Shown here: piece after piece, positions 1-8,882 of the stretch
How the letters are laid out: every line of letters starts with the position of its first letter
Position numbering within the stretch: position 1 is the stretch's first letter
Assembly (NCBI RefSeq): GCF_001435845.1
Contig: NZ_CM003596.1
Coordinates: forward strand, 3,147,298-3,211,297
Direction of reading: 5' to 3'
Length of the DNA stretch: 64,000 nucleotides
Source of the DNA: Psychrobacter sp. P11G3
GTDB lineage: Bacteria; Pseudomonadota; Gammaproteobacteria; Pseudomonadales; Moraxellaceae
Program-made: the position numbers and the translations under genes
The notes under the pieces: generated by a model
What the model saw: only the letters and a program-made list of their open reading frames with translations
Told to the model about the DNA's origin: nothing
Database searches by the model: none

Positions 1-892
1 GGTTTACTTGCCCCATCACTGTATCACCACCCGGCAGACTGACTTGTACAGGCGTACCGACGTCTATATCACCGACAAGCTTAGGATCTATATCTGCTCG
101 CCATTCCAAAACCCCGCCTTTGATAATCGTAAATAGTGGATCCCCGCCTGCCACCTGCCCGACTTCTACCATTTTTTCACTGATAATACCGCTGACAGGA
201 GCGACGACTTTTGCGTTCTCTAATGTTAAACGCTGATTACTCAAACGAGCTTTAGACGCTTGCAAAGAAGCTCTCGCACGGACTTCCGAAGTACGGTAGC
301 GATCGGCTTCTTGTTTGCTAATGGCATCGATATCGATCAATGGCAGCACACGTGCAGCATCAGCGCTGGCATTGGCAAGGGTAGCTTCCGCTTCTGCAAC
401 ATCTGCTTGCGCTTGTAGCACTTGCTGCTTCATAGCGTCCGTATCGAACACGGCTAAGACTTGACCTACTCTAACGCGGTCGCCTTCTTCGACCAAAATA
501 CGCTCGATAGCCACACCATTGACTTTTGCACTGACATTCGCAGTATCTTTAGCATTGATGGTTCCATCGGCACTGAGCGTGCTGCCGATATCATTTTGGC
601 TTGGACTAACTGTTTCTACTGAGAGTACTGATTGCTCAATACTGGCGTCACTGCCGGTTGCTTGATCGTTTGCGACAGAATTAGCAGTTGCTGACTCATC
701 TGCAGCGGCATTACTATCATTGCCCCAGTACTTCCCAAGCAGCACCCCTATCACTAGCACGGCTGCCAATACGGGCCACAACCATATTGGTGGTTTTGCA
801 GATGGTCTTTGAGATAAAGTGTCAGTTTGACGATATGGCGGCAACTCAGATTCAGCTGACGGCTTAGGATGGGTTTCTTCAAAATCGCTCAT
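1..892 (-). CDS. Efflux-type periplasmic membrane fusion protein (HlyD/RND adaptor), partial
   Basis: Partial gene: it runs off the left edge, so about 297 N-terminal codons are present. I translated it from the minus strand starting at the ATG ending at 892, preceded by an AGAGAG ribosome site. Residues about 34-57 form one hydrophobic inner-membrane anchor after a short cytoplasmic tail. An Ala/Ser/Asp-rich linker follows, then an adaptor core: a first lipoyl half (KVNGVAIERILVEEGDRV), a helical hairpin rich in Ala and Gln, and the second lipoyl half (APVSGIISEKMVEVGQVAGG). This order is typical of periplasmic adaptors that link an inner-membrane RND or ABC pump to an outer-membrane channel. 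The pump genes would be expected beyond the left edge. The substrate cannot be told from the adaptor. Confidence 0.85.
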   Translation of the reverse strand, partial: MSDFEETHPKPSAESELPPYRQTDTLSQRPSAKPPIWLWPVLAAVLVIGVLLGKYWGNDSNAAADESATANSVANDQATGSDASIEQSVLSVETVSPSQNDIGSTLSADGTINAKDTANVSAKVNGVAIERILVEEGDRVRVGQVLAVFDTDAMKQQVLQAQADVAEAEATLANASADAARVLPLIDIDAISKQEADRYRTSEVRARASLQASKARLSNQRLTLENAKVVAPVSGIISEKMVEVGQVAGGDPLFTIIKGGVLEWRADIDPKLVGDIDVGTPVQVSLPGGDTVMGQVN

Positions 893-1437
893 GATAACTC
901 TCTGTAGGTACAGTCAATATTGAAATACTCGATATAAAATGACTAAAAATATCAATCAGTCACAGCAATAATAAAAAGTGGCACGCAATCGAAGCAATGT
1001 TTGGACAGCCTGATATAGGGCTATGAGCGTTACTTACAGAGAGTATTACGATGTTCTCTAAAGCACTGTTTATTATTATAATAGTTCATCAAATTATCGA
1101 GAATAGCATATATTTAGTCATCATCTTATTTTTATATATAGCGTCTAGCGTTCATAGATTTAATTGAAACTTAGACCGAATATCTGTGCAATGTTCAAGG
1201 CATATCGACCAATTTAAAGAAATAAGAGCGCGTATAGCCAGTCGCTGAATATCTGATGTGTTCAACGACTGACTATGGATGGAGTGTTGTCTATAAATAA
1301 CTTTAACCTTGCGGCCATACTATTTGCCGATAATTAGAAATGTGTTCAATGACGCACTGAACCTACTTGCCAATACCGGTACTACACACTAAACACTGAT
1401 CACTAGACACTGGGTACTAAGCACTGATTACCAGACA
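893..1437. other. Intergenic region between recG and the adaptor gene
   Basis: No credible gene is visible in these 545 bases. The part next to the adaptor gene is AT-rich and should carry its promoter, but I could not pick a convincing -35/-10 pair. The part next to recG holds an imperfect 28-bp tandem repeat, listed separately. No T-tailed hairpin follows recG. Confidence 0.6.
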
Positions 1438-1447
1438 CTAGGCATTG
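1392..1447. repeat. Imperfect 28-bp tandem duplication at the recG 3' end
   Basis: Two adjacent 28-base units, 1392-1419 and 1420-1447, match at about 21 of 28 positions by eye (shared core CACTGAT..AC..GACACT). The second unit overlaps the recG stop codon, so its last residues come from the repeat. Function unknown; it may simply be a slipped duplication. Confidence 0.55.
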
Positions 1448-3789
1448 GTATAGCGACTTGCCTCAGGCATCCAGCGATGAATCAATTGACTAACATCTGC
1501 TTTTCGTGCAGGGTCTGCTATCAAATGCTTCGCTAACCGCTGAGCAATGGCAAATAATTGCTCATCACGGATCAAATCAGCCAAATAGTAGCCAACGTTA
1601 CCCGTTTGACGTTTGCCTAACAGCTCTCCTGGCCCACGTAGCTCTAAGTCTTTTTGGGCAATGACAAAACCATCGGTACTATCGCGTAGGACATTTAGTC
1701 GCTCAGTACCTGTCTCCGATAGCGGCTTTTGATATAACAGTACACAGAAGCTTTTGGTCGAGCCACGTCCGACTCGCCCGCGCAGCTGATGTAATTGTGA
1801 TAGTCCCAAACGCTCTGCATTTTCGATAACCATCAATGACGCATTGGGTACATCGACCCCTACCTCGATGACAGTCGTCGCAATCAACAAATCCAAATTA
1901 CCTGCTTTGAACTCTTGCATGATGGCTTGCTTATCAGCAGACTTCATTTTGCCATGCACCAGTCCAATACGAATATCTAGACGTTCATTTAAGTCTTCAT
2001 AAGTAGCTTCGGCTGCCTGCGCATCCAAGACACTAGACGCTTCTACCAGTGAGCATACCCAGTACGCTTGCCTGCCCGCTTCGCAATTAATCGCAATACG
2101 TTCTATGACTTCATCGCGTCGATTGCGATCGATGGTTACCGTCGTAATTGGCGTACGTCCCGGTGGCAACTCATCAATGATTGAGGTATCCATATCGCCA
2201 TAGACACTCATCGCTAAGGTTCTTGGAATCGGTGTTGCGGTCATGATTAGCTGGTGCGGGGTGCTATTAGCCACGCCTTTATTGGTCAATGCCATGCGTT
2301 GCTCAACACCGAATCGATGCTGCTCATCAATGATAACCAAACCTAACTTAGCGAACTGAACTTGCTCCTGAAACAGTGCATGAGTACCGACCACCACTTG
2401 CACGGTATTTTCTGCAACCGCTTCCAATGCTTCGCGGCGCTGTTTGGCCGTTTGCTTACCTGCAAGCCAACCGACACCAATGCCCAATGGCTCAAACCAT
2501 TGCTTAAAATTCAGTAGATGCTGCTCTGCTAAAATCTCAGTCGGTGCCATGACCGCTACCTGCCAGCCACTATCGAGTGCATAACCCGCTGCTCCTGCTG
2601 CCACCAACGTCTTGCCAGCACCCACATCTCCCTGTACCAGTCGTAGCATCGGAATTGACGTTGCCATATCCGCAGTAATGTCTTTCATCACTCTTTTTTG
2701 CGCACCCGTTAGATCAAAAGGCAATGCAGAAAACAGCTTATTAGCAAGAGGACTATTGGTAGTGCATTTGGGCGCTTTATGCTGATGTAGCTGTTGGCGA
2801 CGATATAGCAAACTGAGCTGATGCGCAGTCAACTCTTCAATAATCAAGCGCTGGCAAGCAGCATGCGTACGAGCACTGAGTTGAGTGAATAGTTTGTATT
2901 GTTGAGACGCGCTGGTATAAGTAGGCGGCGTATGCAGCAGTACCAATGCTTCAAATATCGTTAAATTATAGACATTATGCTGAGCAATACTGGCAGCAAC
3001 GCTATGTATGTCATTATCTGCCTGATAGGTAGAAGGATTGGGTTTATATACGCTATTGCCAATCGCATTATCAGGTACGCTGCGTGCTAACGTCGAAAAA
3101 ATATCTTCGGTATATTCGGCCTCTGACACCGCTGATTTGGATGGCTCAAAAGGCACTAATGGCAAATCGGATACAACTGCAAAGTCTCCAGCCGTAAACA
3201 ATGTCATAGGCAAACCTTGGCTCCGAACCGTTTGCAATGCTAGCTTAATTAAAGTGCGTAGCTTGTTTTGATGTAAGCCTTTGACAGTAGGATAGATAGG
3301 CTGCAATCCCGTATCGGTCATGACTGTATTGTCAGTGATGACTTGATATTCAGGATGATGTATCTGCTTGCCGTAGCGGCTGACTTTGACTTCACCAAAT
3401 AGCTGTAAGCGTGTCCCCAAATTCATGGTTTGTACCAGACCACGATAGACCTTAAAAAACCGTAATGATATCGTACCCGTATCATCGTCCACCGTCACAG
3501 TCATCCCACTGCGCTTGGTATCGACATGGACGATATGACCGGTAATTAGCGCTGACTGTCCATGCTCTACATCGGCGATTGATACCAGTCGACTGCGATC
3601 CTCATAATCACGGGGCAAATGTAATAGCAAATCGAATATCCGCTTGATATTCAATTGCGCCAATTGCTCTGCGACTTTTACCCCCACACCTGCTAGCGCA
3701 GACACTGGCATATCTAGTGCTGACAGCGGCATGTCAGATCTAAAGTGATCTAATGAGTTAGATGAGGCGTGACTCTCCGATATTGGCAT
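1438..3789 (-). CDS. recG: ATP-dependent DNA helicase RecG
   Basis: RecG remodels stalled replication forks and Holliday junctions in the cytoplasm. The N-terminal wedge/OB part (LAGVGVKVAEQLAQL, then an OB fold to about residue 160) is followed by helicase motifs: Walker A GDVGAGKT, DEQH in IIDEQHRFGVEQR, motif III TATPIPRTLAMS, and motif VI LRGRVGRG. I start it at the ATG ending at 3789, which has AGGA six bases upstream; a TTG five codons earlier is less likely. At about 783 residues it is some 90 longer than the E. coli enzyme (693). The extra length is largely a low-conservation stretch between the wedge and the helicase domain (roughly residues 210-275), which looks like a lineage insertion. 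The patatin-like gene is divergent from it. Confidence 0.96.
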   Translation of the reverse strand: MPISESHASSNSLDHFRSDMPLSALDMPVSALAGVGVKVAEQLAQLNIKRIFDLLLHLPRDYEDRSRLVSIADVEHGQSALITGHIVHVDTKRSGMTVTVDDDTGTISLRFFKVYRGLVQTMNLGTRLQLFGEVKVSRYGKQIHHPEYQVITDNTVMTDTGLQPIYPTVKGLHQNKLRTLIKLALQTVRSQGLPMTLFTAGDFAVVSDLPLVPFEPSKSAVSEAEYTEDIFSTLARSVPDNAIGNSVYKPNPSTYQADNDIHSVAASIAQHNVYNLTIFEALVLLHTPPTYTSASQQYKLFTQLSARTHAACQRLIIEELTAHQLSLLYRRQQLHQHKAPKCTTNSPLANKLFSALPFDLTGAQKRVMKDITADMATSIPMLRLVQGDVGAGKTLVAAGAAGYALDSGWQVAVMAPTEILAEQHLLNFKQWFEPLGIGVGWLAGKQTAKQRREALEAVAENTVQVVVGTHALFQEQVQFAKLGLVIIDEQHRFGVEQRMALTNKGVANSTPHQLIMTATPIPRTLAMSVYGDMDTSIIDELPPGRTPITTVTIDRNRRDEVIERIAINCEAGRQAYWVCSLVEASSVLDAQAAEATYEDLNERLDIRIGLVHGKMKSADKQAIMQEFKAGNLDLLIATTVIEVGVDVPNASLMVIENAERLGLSQLHQLRGRVGRGSTKSFCVLLYQKPLSETGTERLNVLRDSTDGFVIAQKDLELRGPGELLGKRQTGNVGYYLADLIRDEQLFAIAQRLAKHLIADPARKADVSQLIHRWMPEASRYTNA

Positions 3790-4069
3790 TAAAGATCCTA
3801 ACAATATTATTTTTAATTTTTGTATGCTAAATCGAGCATTTTTAATAGGCTGTACATGATGACTTGTAGCATAGAATAGCGATAACGATAGTACGTATAA
3901 AAAGGTCGGTTCATTTCATTATAGCTGACAATACAATTGCTTATGCTAGGCTATTTAGTAAAATAGCATCTATACAGTCCATCTACTATAGATAAACCGC
4001 TTCTTCTCATCATACCAATAACTGATGTCTGTTTTTTTGAATTCTGGCAATTTCGTAAGGTGTTTTTCT

Positions 4070-5074
4070 ATGCTTGTTTCTATTTTGCCTCGTCAATTTC
4101 GTCACAATCTGATTCGCCATAATCTAAAATTACTGAGGTTGAGCTTAATACCTATACTCGGTTTTTATATTAGTGCGTGTAGCACATTGCCATCGACTAT
4201 TCCTGCAACGCCAGAGCCTAGTATTAAGACTCCTACTGTCGCACTGGTATTGGGTGGTGGCGGTGCAAAAGGGTTTGCCCATGTGGGTGTCATTAAGGCG
4301 CTAGAAGAAAGCGGTATCAAACCAACATTGGTGGTCGGTACGAGTGTGGGTAGCTTGATCGGTAGCTTATACGCCAGTGGTTACACGCCGGCACAGCTTG
4401 AGCAATTGGCACTGACCACTACTGATAGCCAGCTCACAGACTTTACCTTGTCCAATCAAGGTTTTATCGAAGGTATTAAGTTAAAAAATTTTATTAATAG
4501 CAAAGTGAATGCGCGTGCTATAGAGGATTTCCCCATTGCTTTTGCGGCAATCGCAGCAGAGAAACACACTCTGAAGAAAACAGTCTTTACCACTGGCGAT
4601 GCAGGGCTTGCCGTACAAGCGTCCTGTAGCGTGCCTAATATTTTTATTGCCCCACGCATTCCTGAAAAGGTCGGTAAAAAATATATCGATGGCGGTGTGG
4701 TCAGTTTAGTACCCGTAGATAGCGCCTATGACTTAGGTGCTGATATTGTCATTGCTGTAGATGTGACGGGAGCTCAAGGCAGTGATAGTACTAATAATCT
4801 AATACCGACTATGAACTCATTGAGTGACTTTTGGGGCTTTCTAGAAACCAATATTCTAGCTACCAACCTGACTACTAAGCGCTCCGCATCAAACCAGAGC
4901 GAACGAGATCGAGCGGATATTGTTATTACTCCCAATGTCGGTCGTAACAGTTCAATAGATACTAGTCAGCGGCGCAGTCTGATACAAGCAGGCGCTCAAG
5001 CTACAACGCCGCAAATCAATGCTATTAAACAACTTATCCAAGAAAAATCTAGTAGCAAATATGCCACGCTATAA
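4070..5074 (+). CDS. Patatin-like phospholipase family lipoprotein
   Basis: Patatins are Ser-Asp dyad lipid acyl hydrolases. The oxyanion loop GGGGAKGFAHVGV, the nucleophile elbow GTSVGS (GxSxG) and the catalytic Asp in DGGVVS are all present, so the enzyme should be active. The N-terminus is basic then hydrophobic and ends in a lipobox (YISAC, Cys37), which predicts a lipoprotein facing the periplasm or outer membrane. I start at 4070 because AAGG lies about ten bases upstream. An in-frame ATG at 4025 would add 15 residues and has no clear ribosome site. The gene resembles the small RssA-like patatin lipoproteins of gammaproteobacteria. The substrate is unknown. It ends before a bidirectional terminator shared with the convergent gene at 5249. 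Confidence 0.88.
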   Translation: MLVSILPRQFRHNLIRHNLKLLRLSLIPILGFYISACSTLPSTIPATPEPSIKTPTVALVLGGGGAKGFAHVGVIKALEESGIKPTLVVGTSVGSLIGSLYASGYTPAQLEQLALTTTDSQLTDFTLSNQGFIEGIKLKNFINSKVNARAIEDFPIAFAAIAAEKHTLKKTVFTTGDAGLAVQASCSVPNIFIAPRIPEKVGKKYIDGGVVSLVPVDSAYDLGADIVIAVDVTGAQGSDSTNNLIPTMNSLSDFWGFLETNILATNLTTKRSASNQSERDRADIVITPNVGRNSSIDTSQRRSLIQAGAQATTPQINAIKQLIQEKSSSKYATL

Positions 5075-5130
5075 TTGAGTATTATTAATTACTTATCAGT
5101 AAAATTATCAAACGTCCTGTCACACCATAA

Positions 5131-5165
5131 AAAAGCACCGCAGCTATAAACTGTGGTGCTTTTTT
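5131..5165. terminator. Bidirectional rho-independent terminator
   Basis: A stem of about 10 bp (AGCACCGCAG with CTGTGGTGCT, one G-U or mismatch) has a 7-base loop. It is flanked by A-run on the left and T-run on the right, so it can stop transcription from both the patatin gene and the convergent gene at 5249. Confidence 0.88.
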
Positions 5166-5248
5166 ATTGATAGCTTTCAGTACTAAATGGATAGTTTCCA
5201 GTGCTAATTATATCAATGCTAGCTAAATTCTAATCCAAAAATTCAGGA

Positions 5249-5845
5249 CTATTTGACACGCGCGCGATATTTTACAGCGACGGTATCATTTAGGCCCACA
5301 CCTTCTAGGTCCCAACGTACCGCTTTATAGTATTTAAGCGCGACATCTTGTAGCTGATTATCTACTTTGGTACGTAATGGCATACGAGCAAAATTATTAC
5401 CATCTACACTGCCATACGGAAATTCAGGAGCAACAGTCTTCAGCAGCTCTACCTGCTCTGGAATACTCATCGTAACGGTCATTTTACGGACGCGATCTGC
5501 ATTGGTATTGGTAAAGTATCCTTGATACTCCAATACATTACCTGACTGCAAACGCGTGTTGGTATCTACAGGGACGAGTACTTCTTGACCATTGGCATCA
5601 ACGCTGACCAACGACGCTGTAATTCTGCTGTTAACGGCTTGAGCACTTGAGTTGCTGCTCTTATGGGCACTTGTCTGAATAGCCATTGAGCTATCAACCG
5701 CTTGCTCTGGTGTTGGCAGCATTGCTGAGGCTTGTGTAACTACCATTGCACCGATGAGCGTACCGGCAACAACGTGAAATAAGCGGTGGCCGCTCCAAGC
5801 ACTGAACGGGCTAGCAAACTGGTTACTTTTTTTCATGATTTTCAT
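5249..5845 (-). CDS. Exported protein with DUF11-like repeat domain
   Basis: A 198-residue protein with a long signal peptide (hydrophobic segment about residues 27-42, cleavage probably after ASA). The mature part has a Ser/Ala-rich linker and then one beta-rich domain, roughly residues 75-198. The pattern LQSGNVLEYQGYFTN.. followed by MTVTMSIPEQVELL resembles DUF11-type 'conserved repeat' domains of surface or periplasmic proteins. In Acinetobacter relatives such proteins carry similar single domains. The first ATG has AGGGAT upstream and is preferred over a second ATG three codons later. It stands alone, convergent to the patatin gene. Function unknown; the family assignment is from pattern memory only. 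Confidence 0.7.
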   Translation of the reverse strand: MKIMKKSNQFASPFSAWSGHRLFHVVAGTLIGAMVVTQASAMLPTPEQAVDSSMAIQTSAHKSSNSSAQAVNSRITASLVSVDANGQEVLVPVDTNTRLQSGNVLEYQGYFTNTNADRVRKMTVTMSIPEQVELLKTVAPEFPYGSVDGNNFARMPLRTKVDNQLQDVALKYYKAVRWDLEGVGLNDTVAVKYRARVK

Positions 5846-6234
5846 TATCCCTGGTTGATATATCGGTAAAACACAGATGGTGCAACTTAAGTTATTTTTA
5901 TAATTTGTTCAACAGATAAAACGCATTACGATGTATATAAGATATCGCTGTGAAATAGCTCATGCAATCTATGAAAAACATGAACTCACTTATCTAACCT
6001 GATTATCTTCGCTCAGCATCTGTAAAGCAATAGCGCTTAGCATAACAAAAAGCATTTGTACGTACATTAACCCAGTGTTGAGGTTGTGTATATCAGCGAT
6101 TGGCAATTAGAATGCTTGAATACAGCTGAAATAAAAGATAGCTCATAACCGCGTTTTTTGCTATGGTAAATCTTTAGCGTTAGGCATTTTTTTGCTGCGC
6201 CCCTTTTCTTATTCTAACGACTACTGCTCCCATT
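5846..6234. other. Divergent intergenic region before argA
   Basis: This 389-base AT-rich region separates the exported-protein gene (minus) from argA (plus), so it must hold promoters for both. I saw no clear ArgR-box palindrome and no convincing -35/-10 pair. No small gene is supported. Confidence 0.55.
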
Positions 6235-7557
6235 ATGACTACTAGCTCCATGCCCCAGATCAACCCTGAATACGTCCATTGGTTCCGTAACTCTGCACCC
6301 TACATTAATACCCATCGCGGCAAAACTTTCGTGATCATGTTTGGTGGTGAAGCGGTCAATCATGCGAACTTCAGCACCCTTATTCATGATTTTGCCTTGT
6401 TGCATAGCTTGGGTATCAAGCTGGTACTGGTACACGGGGCACGACCGCAAATCGAAAAGAACTTAAAAGACGCTAACATTGAATCGCCGCTACATCAAGA
6501 CATCCGCATTACGCCACGTGCGGCGATGCCGTCTATCTTACAAGCCGTTGGTGCTATTCGTTTACAGATTGAAGCTCAGCTATCAATGGGACTGGCCAAC
6601 TCTCCGATGTATGGTTCGCGTATCGATGCAATATCGGGCAACTTCGTGACAGCGCGCCCATACGGTATCCGTGAAGGTATTGATTACCAAATGACGGGTG
6701 AAGTGCGTTCTATCGATGTGGAAGCCATCAAAAACAATCTACTTCACGACCATATCGTTGTACTAGGCTCGATGGGCTACTCTGCGACTGGCGAAGTATT
6801 TAACTTATTGGCGGAAGATGTTGCCCTAAGCGCTGCTGTAGCACTGGGTGCTGACAAGCTTATATTCTTAGGCGAAGAAGCGGGTATCAACGACGACGAT
6901 CGTTTATTACGTGAAATGATTCCTAATGAAGTTGATCGCTTCTTACGTGATCGTGATTTAAATTGCGAAATTAATTATTTCTTAAACTGTGCAAGCTTAG
7001 CCTGTCGTCAAGGTGTGCATCGCACGCATATTATCTCGTATGCCAAAAACGGCGCATTACTAGAAGAGCTATTCACACGTGATGGTTCTGGTACGCTGAT
7101 TAGTCACGACCCTTATGAAGAAATTCGCCGTGCCAATATCGATGACGTGGTTGGTCTTATTGAGCTACTGTCACCTCTAGAAGAGCAAGGTATCTTGGTC
7201 AGCCGCTCACGTGAGCGCTTGGAGCAAGAGATTGATAACTATAGTGTGATTGAGCGTGATGGTATGATTTTGGGCTGTGCAGCATTGCATACGCTAGACT
7301 CAGAGTCAGCGGAAGTTGCCTGTGTTGCCGTGCGCCCTGAGTACCGTAGTGGTAGCCGTGGTGCAGATTTACTAGCGTTTCTAGAGCAGCAAGCGCGCAG
7401 TCATGGCTTGTACAAGCTATTTGTTTTGACCACTCGTACTGCGCATTGGTTCGTCGAGCAAGGCTTTGCTGAAGTTGAAGCCAGCGCTTTACCTGAAGCA
7501 CGTTTAGAGAAATACCATAATGGCCGTAACTCTAAAGTCTTTCAAAAGAATCTATAG
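6235..7557 (+). CDS. argA: Amino-acid N-acetyltransferase (N-acetylglutamate synthase)
   Basis: ArgA acetylates glutamate with acetyl-CoA, the first step of arginine biosynthesis, in the cytoplasm. At 440 residues it matches the classic two-domain bacterial enzyme (E. coli 443). Residues about 25-290 are an amino-acid-kinase-like domain (KTFVIMFGGEAV, LVLVHGARPQIE), which in this family carries the arginine feedback site. Residues about 295-440 are a GNAT domain with the acetyl-CoA loop region CVAVRPEYRSGSRGADLL. The ATG at 6235 has no strong ribosome site. The next gene is convergent, and a T-tailed hairpin follows. No other arg gene is in the window. Confidence 0.95.
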   Translation: MTTSSMPQINPEYVHWFRNSAPYINTHRGKTFVIMFGGEAVNHANFSTLIHDFALLHSLGIKLVLVHGARPQIEKNLKDANIESPLHQDIRITPRAAMPSILQAVGAIRLQIEAQLSMGLANSPMYGSRIDAISGNFVTARPYGIREGIDYQMTGEVRSIDVEAIKNNLLHDHIVVLGSMGYSATGEVFNLLAEDVALSAAVALGADKLIFLGEEAGINDDDRLLREMIPNEVDRFLRDRDLNCEINYFLNCASLACRQGVHRTHIISYAKNGALLEELFTRDGSGTLISHDPYEEIRRANIDDVVGLIELLSPLEEQGILVSRSRERLEQEIDNYSVIERDGMILGCAALHTLDSESAEVACVAVRPEYRSGSRGADLLAFLEQQARSHGLYKLFVLTTRTAHWFVEQGFAEVEASALPEARLEKYHNGRNSKVFQKNL

Positions 7558-7621
7558 TTTATCGCCAACTTGATATCGGCTTTGTAAGGTCGATATCAGT
7601 CTGAGGTAAAATATTAATCGT

Positions 7622-7657
7622 AAAAAAGCCTTCATATAATTATGAAGGCTTTTTTTA
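7622..7657. terminator. Bidirectional terminator after argA
   Basis: AAAAAAGCCTTCATA pairs with TATGAAGGCTTTTTT around a short AT loop. A- and T-runs on either side let it serve both argA and the convergent prolyl isomerase gene. Confidence 0.9.
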
Positions 7658-7694
7658 AGTTAAGTACCTAAACTAATAATTTTGCTTTAGATAC

Positions 7695-8426
7695 TTATTT
7701 TACTTTTAATAGCTCAACAGTAAAGATAAGGGTGCTGTTAGGCTCGATACCAGCGTTACCCGCTTCGCCATAAGCGATGTCTGATGGGATATAGAACTCG
7801 TATTTTCCGCCTTCTTTCATCAACTGTAGACCTTCAGTCCAGCCAGCGATTACTTGGTTTAGTGGGAACTCGATTGGCTCACCGCGCTCATAAGAGCTGT
7901 CAAATACCGTACCATCAAGCAATTTACCTTCGTAGTTTACTTCAACCACGTCAGTTGCTTTTGGTGATTTACCAGTACCTGCTTTGATAACTTTATACTG
8001 TAAACCAGACTCTGTTTGCTTCACGCCTTCTTTTTTAGCGTTTTCTGCTAAGAATGCAGTACCAGCGGCTTTATTTTCTGTCGCCTTAGTTTCCATGTCT
8101 TTAACAAACTGCTCTTCTTGCTCTTTTTGATAGTCCATCAATACTTGTTGCATTTGCTCTTGGGTCAATGCTGATTCATTGCCTTCATAGCCATCACGGA
8201 AGCCTTTTTCAAAAGTATTTAGGTCTAGATCTTTGACAGCGTCTTTGTTACCTTCTGCCATCATGAAACCTAAGCTATAACCTACTTTTTCACTAGCTGA
8301 GCTTTGTTCGGTAATGGAAACGCTTTGAGCGGCTGTTTCTTGATTGCCATTGTTGGTGCTACAGCCTGTTACTAACAACATAGCGCTAGCAAGTGCACTA
8401 ACGCCTAAAGTAGTGATTTTTTTCAT
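7695..8426 (-). CDS. FKBP-type peptidyl-prolyl cis-trans isomerase lipoprotein (FkpA/Mip-like)
   Basis: It catalyses proline isomerisation and acts as a chaperone outside the cytoplasm. The signal peptide ends in a lipobox (LLVTGC, Cys22). Residues about 40-130 are an alpha-helical dimerisation part (VGYSLGFMMAEGNKD, glutamine/glutamate-rich helix), and residues about 135-243 are the FKBP domain (ATDVVEVNYEGKLLDGTVFD, PSDIAYGEAG). This two-part layout is that of FkpA and Mip. The 243-residue length fits, and the lipobox suggests outer-membrane anchoring as in Mip. It is monocistronic: a terminator lies on its 3' side and a 450-base gap upstream. Confidence 0.93.
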   Translation of the reverse strand: MKKITTLGVSALASAMLLVTGCSTNNGNQETAAQSVSITEQSSASEKVGYSLGFMMAEGNKDAVKDLDLNTFEKGFRDGYEGNESALTQEQMQQVLMDYQKEQEEQFVKDMETKATENKAAGTAFLAENAKKEGVKQTESGLQYKVIKAGTGKSPKATDVVEVNYEGKLLDGTVFDSSYERGEPIEFPLNQVIAGWTEGLQLMKEGGKYEFYIPSDIAYGEAGNAGIEPNSTLIFTVELLKVK

Positions 8427-8882
8427 AAAGTACTCTCTAATTGTAAGAATAGTGGCGAGATGTCACATTCCTCTATAATAACAAATCTTAGTTTTGGGAA
8501 CCACGCTTTGCATGAAATTATCGGGTCAATGTATAGTCTATGTTAATATCTTCTATCATAATAACAAGTTATCACACAAATATAGTAACAGGTAAAGCTT
8601 TCTGTCTTTAAATCCATCAATACATCAGCTAAGCTGAATTAGTTAAGGAGATAAGTAACCGAGCTTTAATTTTTATCAAAAATAAGCAGATATCGATAGC
8701 GAAGTCACTGTAATATAAATAAGAGATACTGCTGATAATAGTTTATGCTCAAAAACGATAATATCTCTATATAACTGATTCTAAAAATACTATTTATGAC
8801 AACCATCTGTATGTCTTGCTCATTAATCGCTGTATGAACATTGTTTTTGGCGAGTTATATAAGATGCTTCAAGGAGGATAAG
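8427..8882. other. Divergent intergenic region
   Basis: About 450 AT-rich bases lie between the prolyl isomerase gene and the CmpX-like gene. They should hold both promoters. I see no hairpin, repeat or small gene that I can support, apart from a strong AAGGAGG ribosome site at 8871-8877. Confidence 0.55.
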
